Shown in pieces: positions 1 through 5,345 of a DNA stretch of 5,557 nt. Source of the stretch: CAYJHC01 sp964369805 (lineage in GTDB: Bacteria > Bacillota > Clostridia > Peptostreptococcales > Anaerovoracaceae); NCBI GenBank assembly GCA_964369805.1, contig CAYJFM010000066.1, positions 1-5,557 of the forward strand, given 5' to 3'. Position 1 is the stretch's first letter, and the number at the start of each line of letters is the position of its first letter. Under the pieces are notes generated by a model, which searched no databases, had not been told where the DNA came from, and saw nothing but the letters and a program-made list of their open reading frames with translations. Made by a program: the position numbers and the translations under genes.

Positions 1-377
1 GATCTAGGTTATACTTAAATCCAACAGCTTTGGTGGAAGAAATTCCTAAAGAAGGTAGCAGACAAGCTTTTCTGAACTATTATAAGCCTACTACAGAGTA
101 TGGAGTATTATGTAATACAATTTATATTGCTAGCTCGAACCTTGTGGGAACTGATATAGACAACTACTTCGGGGGAGGCAGTTGCATAATAGGGCCTAAG
201 GAAACGCCATTCTTTGAGACAGATGTATATACATATGGAGGAGATTTTAATGACAGTCAGCCAGGTCTCTCTATAGCTACCATAGATTTATCTTTAGCTA
301 CGAGAAGGCTTGTAGTACCAAGTCAGCACACAGGAGTACCTGATTATAGGCCAGAGATATATAAGAAGTTTAAGTAA
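1..377 (+). CDS. Carbon-nitrogen hydrolase (nitrilase superfamily), C-terminal part, 5' truncated by window edge
   Basis: The reading frame is open from base 3 to a TAA at 375-377, giving 124 visible residues; the true start lies left of the window. The text aligns by eye with the C-terminal half of nitrilase-superfamily amidases. 'LNPTA' is the strand just after the catalytic cysteine loop. 'YGVLCNTIYIASSNLVGTD' matches the usual 'A..N..yvvasNrvG.e' segment, 'FGGGSCIIGP' the 'F.G.S.ii.P' strand, and 'IATIDLSLATRR...DYRPEIY' the typical 'a.iDl...r..R...drRpelY' ending. These enzymes hydrolyse C-N bonds of amides, nitriles or carbamoyl compounds through a Glu-Lys-Cys triad, usually in the cytoplasm. 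The catalytic Cys, expected roughly 25 residues before 'PTA', is not in view, so activity and substrate cannot be judged. A TTG at position 30 could be misread as a start, but conserved sequence precedes it. The gene ends at the terminator at 463-500. Confidence 0.82.
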   Translation, partial: SRLYLNPTALVEEIPKEGSRQAFLNYYKPTTEYGVLCNTIYIASSNLVGTDIDNYFGGGSCIIGPKETPFFETDVYTYGGDFNDSQPGLSIATIDLSLATRRLVVPSQHTGVPDYRPEIYKKFK

Positions 378-462
378 AGATTAGGATTCAAAACTTGGGA
401 GCTAACAGACTAAAGTAAATTATGTTATAAAGATGTTTAAACTAATAATAATAAACTAAAAT

Positions 463-500
463 ATAGTGTAGTGATGGAAGTTGCTACACTATTTTATTTT
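463..500. terminator. Bidirectional intrinsic terminator between convergent genes
   Basis: A perfect 9-bp stem, ATAGTGTAG (463-471) with CTACACTAT (484-492), encloses a 12-nt loop. It is followed by TTTTATTTT on the + strand. Read on the - strand, the same stem is followed by ATTTTAGTTT. It sits 85 bp past the hydrolase stop and 14 bp past the stop of the leftward Cys-rich gene, so it can end both transcripts. Confidence 0.85.
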
Positions 501-505
501 AGAGC

Positions 506-1099
506 CTAGTCTTCAGAGTACACATAGGTAAGCGCTAACTTATCTAGCCTTCTATTTTTGGAATCTAGTAGAACTAAGTCTGAGATGAGTTTATCTTGAA
601 TTAGGCGAGACCAAACCGTATAGGTTGCTTTGATAAAGTTTTCCTCTAGTGTTAGACTCTCCCTTATTAAAGGGCAGACGTAAGGTAGTTCGCCTGGAAA
701 GAGAATTAGGTGGAGCTTTCCTGTTTTATCCATATGAGGTGCTAGAGGGAAGGTTCTGCATTGGATTGGTCTAAGCTTTCGATTGCAAATTGGAGGAGTT
801 TTGCATTTAATATAGTTTACATTTCCTGTCCAGGAGCGTGGAAAATCAAAATTATCGGCTTTTTCTTTTGTCCAAATATACTCTTCTCGACCTTCTTTTG
901 TAAATACTTTATCTTCTCCAGGAAGAAGATATATACCCATGTCTAAAGATGTTTCATTTTCTGGGGTAGAAACTTCCTCAGACCCACAAGTACAGCAAGT
1001 AGCACCGCATAACTTACCGCAGTCAGTGGTTAGTGGTGAAACTTTGTCTAATAGTCGATATATGGCTTGATAAGTACTTCTGCGTATTGTTGATTTCAT
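506..1099 (-). CDS. Cys-rich YkgJ-like putative metal-cluster/zinc-chelating protein
   Basis: A 197-aa soluble protein with no signal peptide or membrane segment. It has nine cysteines in two groups. The N-terminal group is C27, C31, C35, C36 and C38, within 'CGKLCGATCCTCG'. The second group is C99, C105 and C114, then C142. 'RKLRPIQCRTFPLAP' (107-121) matches the 'RP..CR.FPl' signature of YkgJ/CxxCxxxxCC proteins, thought to bind zinc or an Fe-S cluster; the family also includes FliB-like flagellin lysine N-methylases, but most members have no known reaction. The length suits the stand-alone clostridial version. The ATG start is supported by AAAGG 6 nt upstream on the - strand. The gene is monocistronic, convergent with the hydrolase and divergent from the kinase operon; a 9-bp inverted repeat at 1134-1166 lies 35 bp before the start. 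Family assignment is by motif; function is unknown. Confidence 0.72.
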   Translation of the reverse strand: MKSTIRRSTYQAIYRLLDKVSPLTTDCGKLCGATCCTCGSEEVSTPENETSLDMGIYLLPGEDKVFTKEGREEYIWTKEKADNFDFPRSWTGNVNYIKCKTPPICNRKLRPIQCRTFPLAPHMDKTGKLHLILFPGELPYVCPLIRESLTLEENFIKATYTVWSRLIQDKLISDLVLLDSKNRRLDKLALTYVYSED

Positions 1100-1133
1100 T
1101 AGAGACCTTTCATATTTGTAATGTGTATTTTAC

Positions 1134-1166
1134 TTAATAAGTATAGTATAATACAAAACTTATTAA
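1134..1166. repeat. Inverted repeat upstream of the Cys-rich gene
   Basis: TTAATAAGT (1134-1142) and ACTTATTAA (1158-1166) are perfect reverse complements separated by 15 bp. The spacer is AT-rich and contains TATAAT on the + strand (1147-1152) and TATACT on the - strand. No T-run follows, so this is not a terminator. It may be an operator overlapping the leftward promoter of the Cys-rich gene. A weak - strand promoter (TTGTAT at 1151-1156, TAAAAT at 1127-1132, 18-bp spacing) overlaps it, but its -35 is poor. Confidence 0.4.
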
Positions 1167-1210
1167 ATTAATATAAATTTGCTCCTACCCCAGTACTATT
1201 CTAGTTTTTA

Positions 1211-1239
1211 TTGGCCCATATATTTTAAAGTGATAAAAT
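1211..1239 (+). promoter_or_regulatory. Candidate promoter for an unassigned rightward transcript
   Basis: TTGGCC (1211-1216, 4/6 match to the sigma-A -35) and TAAAAT (1234-1239, 5/6 match to the -10) are separated by 17 bp, predicting a start near 1246. No convincing gene follows. The main reason to take it seriously is that the terminator at 1422-1463 needs a rightward transcript from somewhere. AT-rich DNA yields such matches by chance, so this is tentative. Confidence 0.3.
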
Positions 1240-1245
1240 TATTTT

Positions 1246-1463
1246 GAGTGGTGCGATGGGATACAAGTAGAAGTTCTAATGGCTTAGGTGATGGTAGCGG
1301 TAATATAACTGTAGAGCTGAGGACTTGGACTAAATATAGGGCATGATGTGTTTTAAGAAGGCCATTGAGTTTATAAGTAGATGTTAAACTTTTAGAGTGT
1401 ACTAAAATTTGAATATTTATAATAAATCCCAGTGTTACAGTGTAATGGACTGGGATTTATATT
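1246..1463 (+). ncRNA. Possible small RNA or gene relic between candidate promoter and orphan terminator
   Basis: About 215 nt lie between a candidate promoter and a strong intrinsic terminator. The stretch 1246-1345 is rich in G and poor in C on the + strand, unlike the flanking AT-rich spacer. No frame carries a gene with a ribosome binding site; the longest + strand possibility is a 32-codon GTG frame at 1248-1346. Long-range pairing can be drawn by hand: 1268-1275 with 1387-1394 (8 bp, one G-U), 1276-1285 with 1358-1369 (10 bp with two single-base bulges), and 1261-1264 with 1397-1400. Together these form an irregular rod ahead of the terminator hairpin, as in some regulatory RNAs. I recognise no known RNA family. 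It could instead be the remains of a decayed gene, or a long leader and attenuator for the kinase operon. Confidence 0.28.
1422..1463 (+). terminator. Strong intrinsic terminator with no assigned upstream gene
   Basis: A perfect 12-bp stem, ATAAATCCCAGT (1422-1433) with ACTGGGATTTAT (1449-1460), surrounds a 15-nt loop. The loop itself contains a small TTAC/GTAA helix (1435-1438 with 1442-1445). A T-rich tail (TTTATATTT, 1456-1463) overlaps the 3' arm. It lies in a divergent intergenic region, so neither flanking gene transcribes into it in the direction it would stop. It implies a rightward transcript ending here, or attenuation of a long kinase-operon leader. Confidence 0.68.
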
Positions 1464-1470
1464 TAACATA

Positions 1471-1490
1471 TAATCTAAACTTCTAGATTA
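1471..1490. repeat. Inverted repeat directly upstream of the kinase promoter
   Basis: TAATCTA (1471-1477) and TAGATTA (1484-1490) are perfect 7-bp reverse complements around AACTTC. The repeat ends 4 bp before the -35 hexamer of the kinase promoter, where an activator or a second repressor dimer could bind. There is no T-run after it on either strand, so a terminator is unlikely. Confidence 0.4.
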
Positions 1491-1494
1491 CCTA

Positions 1495-1524
1495 TTGTAA
1501 AACCTATACTATAGGTTGTATAAT
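1495..1524 (+). promoter_or_regulatory. Promoter of the two-component operon with a palindromic operator in its spacer
   Basis: TTGTAA (1495-1500) and a consensus TATAAT (1519-1524) are 18 bp apart and predict a start near 1531, about 50 nt before the kinase ATG. Bases 1501-1517 of the spacer read AACCTATACTATAGGTT, a perfect 8+1+8 palindrome centred on C1509. The symmetry continues into both hexamers: 13 of 15 pairs match across 1494-1524. ACCTAT also occurs twice in direct orientation, at 1490 and 1502 (period 12). A dyad filling the spacer is what MerR-family activators and many dimeric repressors bind; MerR promoters usually have a 19-20 bp spacer. OmpR-type regulators more often use direct repeats. 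Confidence 0.65.
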
Positions 1525-1582
1525 CAATACAGTTAATTTTGAAAAATACTATTTGTATGACATTGAGAAAGGAGTCTGCCAG

Positions 1583-3538
1583 ATGCCTGAAAAAAAGAAA
1601 ATCATAAATAAATCCTTTGTCATACCTATTGTTTGCATATTTATAGTTATTTCGCTATTTTACCTTATGATTCTAGAAATAAAACCTAGCAGTACTGAAG
1701 TTCTTACCCTATCTGAAATTGAGCAAGTAGATTTAAGTAAAGAATATGTACTCCTTACTGCGCAAATTGCAGATTTCTACCCAGGGGAGCTATATGAGCC
1801 AGAGGATTTTTTATCTTCACCTGATTCAATAGTTTTAGATAAGAATCTAAATTCAGAGGCGAAATTTGGAACATATCGCATGGAGCTAAATATTCCGGCA
1901 CATGAGTCTTATGGGATTACAGGCCTTACCGCAGACTATGGGCAAAAGGTATATGTGAATGGAGAGCTTCTCTCAGCAGCTGGAAAAGTAAGTGACGACG
2001 AAAATCTGTTTGTGCCAGAAACTAATTATTACACGGTGTACTTTACACCAGAAACCGATTCAACGGAGATAATTATTCAGGTTGCATATCACAATCATAA
2101 ATATGGACATTTAAAGAACATTTACTTAGCTGAGCAGGAAGTAATTGTAGAAAAAAACAGAGCAGAGTTTTTGAGTAATGGTATTACTTTGGGAGTGCTG
2201 TTAGCCTTTGCAATTTTCTTTTTTGGAATGTTTTTGAGCTATACAAAGAGGATTAATTTTTTATGGTTTGCCTTAACTTGTTTTTGCGGTGCTTTACGAT
2301 ATGCCATATATTTTAGCAAAGATATTATGGTTCTTCTTCCTGACATGTCGTGGTATGTTTTGCACAAAGTTGAATATATAACTCACCTAGGCTTTTATCT
2401 TTTCTTTATTCTTCATGTTGTGTCTGTGCTAAAATTAAAACCAAAAACCTGGGCAAAATGTGTTTTTGTTGGTGGTATTGGAGGAATTTGTTTATATTAC
2501 GCTATTGTACCATCCACAATATATACAAAATATATTTTTATTATAGGGACATTAATTACAATTATTTTGCTTGGAAGTATAATATATATTTTGTGGAGAA
2601 GCTACCGTGATAAACTATTAGGAAGTAAAGAAAACTTAATTACTGGTCTGAGTACCATACTTATGGTAGGATCATGGTTATGTGAGGTTTTCACTTATCA
2701 GAGTTTTACTTTGTATGTTCAGCCATATGTAATAATGCTAATTATCTTTTTTAATGCCATTGCACTTACGATTCAGTTTTCTAATGCTGAGCGTGAGTTG
2801 ATTTTTTCTCAAATTAGAGAGCAAGAAATTGCCGAGAATGCGGCAAGGCTAGAGCAAATGAATAATCTAAAAACTGACTTTTTTCACAAAATGGCTCATG
2901 AAATTAAGACGCCTCTAGCTATAATGAGTGGGTATGCCCAACTTACTGCTAATCAAATATCAAAAGATGAAGTGGATGCAGAAACAATGCTTAACTTAAA
3001 AGTTATTTCTGCAGAAGCAAAGAGACTTGCAGAGTTAGCTTCAAGCCTAATGGAGATGCCCCAAACACCTATTTCTGAGGCAGTGCTTTGTAAAATATCT
3101 ATAGATGAGTACTTACACTATGTAGCAGTTGTTTGCAAAGGGCTCTTAGAAAAAAGAGACAATACCTTAACTATAAAGGGAAGTACAAATCAATACATTA
3201 TGGGAAATATGGAAATGCTTGTGCAAATGATGATTAACCTTAGTGTTAACAGCAACAGACACATGGAGAAGGGGCAATTTGTAATTGAGACTTTAGAAGA
3301 AAAAGACAGTGGTAACATAGTTTTGCTAGTTAGTGATACTGGCTGTGGTATTCCAAGGATAAATGCAGAGATGATTTTTGAGAAAGGTTTTACTACAAAC
3401 GGTACTAAAGGGTTAGGGCTTTCTATCTGCAAAGAAATAGTACAATTACACAATGGCGACATCGTTCTTTTGACAGATGAGCGAGAAGGAACCGTATTCA
3501 GAATTACAATACCTATACTCAAAGATAAGGAGAAATAG
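1583..3538 (+). CDS. Membrane sensor histidine kinase with extracellular domain and 7TM (7TMR-DISM type)
   Basis: A 651-aa sensor that should autophosphorylate on a histidine and pass the phosphate to the regulator encoded next. Order: TM1 (about 12-33); extracellular beta-rich domain (about 35-195) with 'YRMELNIP' and 'KVYVNGELLSAAGKV', resembling the jelly-roll/galactose-binding folds of 7TMR-DISM receptors; seven hydrophobic segments (about 199-397); a charged helical linker, probably coiled coil (about 399-433); HisKA with H439 in 'HEIKTPL'; HATPase_c with N552/N556, 'DTGCG' (585-589), 'EKGFTTN' and 'KGLGLSI' (609-615). All catalytic motifs are intact. The ATG at 1583 is chosen because AAAGGAG lies 8 nt before it; a TTG at 1553 is also in frame but would place this ribosome binding site inside the gene. 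DISM folds often bind carbohydrate-like ligands, but the signal here is unknown. The stop codon abuts the regulator's ATG. Confidence 0.9.
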   Translation: MPEKKKIINKSFVIPIVCIFIVISLFYLMILEIKPSSTEVLTLSEIEQVDLSKEYVLLTAQIADFYPGELYEPEDFLSSPDSIVLDKNLNSEAKFGTYRMELNIPAHESYGITGLTADYGQKVYVNGELLSAAGKVSDDENLFVPETNYYTVYFTPETDSTEIIIQVAYHNHKYGHLKNIYLAEQEVIVEKNRAEFLSNGITLGVLLAFAIFFFGMFLSYTKRINFLWFALTCFCGALRYAIYFSKDIMVLLPDMSWYVLHKVEYITHLGFYLFFILHVVSVLKLKPKTWAKCVFVGGIGGICLYYAIVPSTIYTKYIFIIGTLITIILLGSIIYILWRSYRDKLLGSKENLITGLSTILMVGSWLCEVFTYQSFTLYVQPYVIMLIIFFNAIALTIQFSNAERELIFSQIREQEIAENAARLEQMNNLKTDFFHKMAHEIKTPLAIMSGYAQLTANQISKDEVDAETMLNLKVISAEAKRLAELASSLMEMPQTPISEAVLCKISIDEYLHYVAVVCKGLLEKRDNTLTIKGSTNQYIMGNMEMLVQMMINLSVNSNRHMEKGQFVIETLEEKDSGNIVLLVSDTGCGIPRINAEMIFEKGFTTNGTKGLGLSICKEIVQLHNGDIVLLTDEREGTVFRITIPILKDKEK

Positions 3539-4207
3539 ATGGCAAATATACTACTTGTGGAGGATGATCCACATCTAAATAATATTAATAGACAAGCGCT
3601 AGCAAGTGAGGGGTATACAGTTGTTTCTGCAACAACTGTGCTTGACTGCCTTAACGCGCTTAGAGACTCTACTATAGATCTAATTGTTTTGGATATTGAT
3701 CTTCCTGATGGAAATGGGCTAGATGCTTGTGTAGAAATAAAGAAAAATTATGACATACCAATTATGTTTTTGACAGCTATGGGTGAAAGCAGCGACATTG
3801 TAAAAGGTTTAGAAGTAGGCGGAGATGATTATATGACAAAACCCTATGATTTGAGTGTTTTTATAGCAAGAATTAAAGCAAGGCTTAGGCCTAAAGTATC
3901 CCAAGGAACAGTGAGAACTCTGGGGAAACTTCATATTGACAATGTAAGCGGAATTGCACGTTATGATCATAAAGACTTGCTACTAACAAAAAGAGAGCTA
4001 TTATTATTATGGCTTCTTGTAGAGAGAAAAGGAGAACAGATCGATAGGGATGAGCTTTACCAAAAAGTGTGGGGATATCCTGCAGTAGATAATTATAACG
4101 CCCTTAGGGTTTTGATCTCTAGAATAAAGTCAAAGCTTATTGGTGCAGGCTGTAAAATAGAAATTGAAACACTGCGCCAGAAAGGGTACGCTTTACACGA
4201 GGAGTAA
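3539..4207 (+). CDS. OmpR/PhoB-family response regulator
   Basis: A 222-aa cytoplasmic DNA-binding regulator, the expected phosphorylation partner of the kinase encoded directly upstream. The receiver domain (about 3-118) has the acidic pair D9/D10, phospho-acceptor D52 in 'LIVLDIDLPDG', T79 in 'FLTA' and K101 in 'TKPYD', a complete active site. A winged-helix effector domain (about 126-220) has 'LLLTKRELLLLWLLVERKG', 'LYQKVWGY', 'NALRVLISRIKSKL' and the closing 'TLRQKGYAL', typical of the PhoB/OmpR class. Length is normal. The ATG follows the kinase TAG with no gap, and its ribosome binding site, AAGGAGA (3527-3533), is made of the kinase's last codons, so the two are co-transcribed and probably translationally coupled. 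The operon ends at the terminator at 4264-4297. Target genes are unknown; autoregulation through the promoter at 1495-1524 is possible. Confidence 0.95.
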   Translation: MANILLVEDDPHLNNINRQALASEGYTVVSATTVLDCLNALRDSTIDLIVLDIDLPDGNGLDACVEIKKNYDIPIMFLTAMGESSDIVKGLEVGGDDYMTKPYDLSVFIARIKARLRPKVSQGTVRTLGKLHIDNVSGIARYDHKDLLLTKRELLLLWLLVERKGEQIDRDELYQKVWGYPAVDNYNALRVLISRIKSKLIGAGCKIEIETLRQKGYALHEE

Positions 4208-4263
4208 ATTGAAATGGATTGCACTATGTTAAGTGTTATGATATAGAAAAGATAATTGTTGAT

Positions 4264-4297
4264 AGATGGGAACGCGTTGATATGTGTTCCTATTTTT
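4264..4297 (+). terminator. Intrinsic terminator of the two-component operon
   Basis: ATGGGAACGCG (4266-4276) pairs with TGTGTTCCTAT (4283-4293) over 11 positions, including three G-U pairs, around a 6-nt loop. Two further pairs (G4265-T4294, A4264-T4295) extend the base into the T-run TTTTT (4293-4297). It lies 57 bp past the regulator stop and before the promoter of the next operon. Confidence 0.78.
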
Positions 4298-4385
4298 GTG
4301 GATGTAATATAACTGATATAAGAGGAGTAGAAAAGTAACAACTGCAGTTTTAAGGTAAAAAATTACAATAATAGAAATATTTATA

Positions 4386-4414
4386 TTGAATAAAGATAAT
4401 AAAAATAATATAAT
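4386..4414 (+). promoter_or_regulatory. Sigma-A-type promoter of the unknown-nfeD-SPFH operon
   Basis: TTGAAT (4386-4391, 4/6 match) and a perfect TATAAT (4409-4414) are separated by exactly 17 bp. The predicted start is near 4421, leaving only about 15 nt of leader, which would begin with the ribosome binding site AAGGGGG (4421-4427). The surrounding DNA is very AT-rich and a more upstream start is possible. A 10-bp palindrome, AACTGCAGTT (4340-4349), lies about 37 bp before the -35. Confidence 0.6.
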
Positions 4415-4435
4415 ATAGCAAAGGGGGTAGCTCAT

Positions 4436-4819
4436 ATGGAATTTAATTGGATTGCTAATGAAAGTTCTAAGCCAAGTATTACAATAAGTTCAAATAATAT
4501 TACCTTAAATACGGCTGCATGTACTTACTTTGATGACGTTGAATATGTGCTCATCGGCTACAATTCAAATAATAAACAGATTGGGATTAAGCCGATTACT
4601 AAGGAGCAACTAGAATTAAATATTTACGACAAATCTATTTTACATAAAATTTCAAGAGGTAAGAGCTATGGGAGAATATCAAATAAACTCTATATTACGG
4701 AAATTTTAAATGATATAGATGAAGACTTATCTAAGGGAAGTACTTTGAAATTTGTTGGAAACTATGATGTTATGAACAAAATATTTTTAGTTGATGTAAT
4801 GAAAGGAGAAAAGAAATGA
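4436..4819 (+). CDS. Conserved-looking 127-aa protein of unknown function, coupled to NfeD
   Basis: I do not recognise this protein. It has 127 residues, no signal peptide or membrane segment, and is charged and soluble-looking. The N-terminal half alternates short beta-like stretches: 'PSITISSNNITLN' (about 13-25), 'VEYVLIGYN' (about 36-44) and 'KQIGIKPITKEQL' (about 47-59). This is faintly like the small beta folds of AbrB/MraZ-type DNA-binding swapped hairpins, but the likeness is weak and the family is not claimed. The C-terminal part is helix then strand. Its expression signals are good: promoter at 4386-4414, and AAGGGGG 8 nt before the ATG. Its TGA overlaps the next ATG as ATGA, and the NfeD ribosome binding site lies inside its last codons, so the two products are probably made in fixed ratio. 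Context suggests a regulator or accessory of the NfeD/SPFH membrane system; this is inference. Confidence 0.85.
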   Translation: MEFNWIANESSKPSITISSNNITLNTAACTYFDDVEYVLIGYNSNNKQIGIKPITKEQLELNIYDKSILHKISRGKSYGRISNKLYITEILNDIDEDLSKGSTLKFVGNYDVMNKIFLVDVMKGEKK

Positions 4820-5250
4820 GCATGATTATAATTTGGCTTGCCGTTTTGATATTAATGGTAATTATTGAACTGGTAACATTTAGCTTAGTTTCAATCTGGT
4901 TTGTTGTGGGTTCGATTGCAGCATTAATTGCCAGCTATGCAGGAGCAGAAGCTCCACTTCAAATTATTGTATTTCTTGCAGTTTCTGCGGTAACTATTCT
5001 ATTTGTAAGGCCAATAGCGAAAAAGTATATCAAAACTAATAAGGTGAAAACAAATTTAGACAATCTAGTAGGAAAGGTAGCTGTCGTAACAAAAAATATT
5101 TCGCCTCAGTTAATGGGAGAAGTAAAAATAGGTGCTCATATATGGTCAGCTGCTTCTCTTGAACAGGAAGAAATTAAAGTAGGGGAGTATTGCGAAGTTA
5201 TTGCAATTGAGGGAGCACATCTAGTGGTTAAGAAGGTCAAGCAAAGTTAG
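4816..5250 (+). CDS. NfeD-like membrane protein (short form with C-terminal OB fold)
   Basis: A 144-aa integral membrane protein of the short NfeD type. Hydrophobic segments at about 3-22, 24-42 and 47-65 are followed by a basic stretch (RPIAKKYIKTNKVK) and a cytoplasmic five-stranded OB-like domain (about 82-141). The latter reads 'NLVGKVAVVTKNI', 'GEVKIGAHIWSAAS' and 'GEYCEVIAIEGAHLVVKK', the standard NfeD pattern of a G-V-V strand, 'G.V...G..WsA.s' and 'v.v..veG..L.V'. NfeD proteins partner with SPFH (stomatin/flotillin-like) proteins encoded beside them and are linked to membrane microdomains and quality control; the SPFH gene follows here after 95 bp. This form lacks the ClpP-like serine protease domain of long NfeD proteins. 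The start at 4816 is chosen because AAAGGAG (4802-4808) lies 7 nt before it; a second ATG at 4822 is less well placed. Confidence 0.92.
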   Translation: MSMIIIWLAVLILMVIIELVTFSLVSIWFVVGSIAALIASYAGAEAPLQIIVFLAVSAVTILFVRPIAKKYIKTNKVKTNLDNLVGKVAVVTKNISPQLMGEVKIGAHIWSAASLEQEEIKVGEYCEVIAIEGAHLVVKKVKQS

Positions 5251-5317
5251 AACAAATATATAATTATTAGATTTGTAGTTAATTAGTTAATAAAATAAAA
5301 GGTATAACAATAAAATA

Positions 5318-5333
5318 AATTACTTATGTAATT
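5318..5333 (+). repeat. Small hairpin abutting the SPFH ribosome binding site
   Basis: AATTAC (5318-5323) and GTAATT (5328-5333) form a 6-bp stem with a TTAT loop, ending exactly at the GGAGG (5334-5338) of the SPFH gene. The stem is AT-rich and weak. It might modulate ribosome access or stabilise a processed 5' end, but chance is plausible in such AT-rich DNA. The rest of the 95-bp gap (5251-5345) shows no terminator and no good promoter, favouring readthrough from the NfeD gene. Confidence 0.3.
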
Positions 5334-5345
5334 GGAGGTAAGAAG

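Noticed and set aside
30..377. Hydrolase read as a complete 115-aa gene starting at TTG 30
   Set aside because: The same frame is open to the window edge and already matches the family (NPTA) before the TTG, so the gene is truncated, not short.
761..946. 61-codon open frame on + strand
   Set aside because: It lies fully antisense to the Cys-rich gene, has no ribosome binding site, and its translation is low-complexity F/I/K-rich.
1248..1346. 32-codon GTG-started frame on + strand
   Set aside because: No ribosome binding site, no recognisable family; kept only as part of the possible RNA or relic.
1553..1582. TTG start adding ten residues to the kinase
   Set aside because: A strong AAAGGAG lies inside that extension at ideal distance from ATG 1583; the extension is the leader with its ribosome binding site.
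3190..3522. 110-codon open frame on - strand
   Set aside because: It is antisense to the kinase ATPase domain, whose motifs are all intact in the other frame.
4214..4246. Ten-codon ATG frame after the regulator, with GAGGAG upstream
   Set aside because: The GAGGAG is the end of the regulator gene (codons for E-E); ten codons without conservation data are not evidence of a gene.
4340..4349. Palindrome AACTGCAGTT before the third operon's promoter
   Set aside because: A 10-bp perfect palindrome is expected by chance now and then in several kilobases; with no second copy it is not called an operator.
4093..4435. Two overlapping - strand open frames (4093-4341 and 4229-4435)
   Set aside because: They overlap each other, the regulator's DNA-binding domain, a terminator and a promoter; the translations are I/Y/L-rich as expected of AT-rich spacer.
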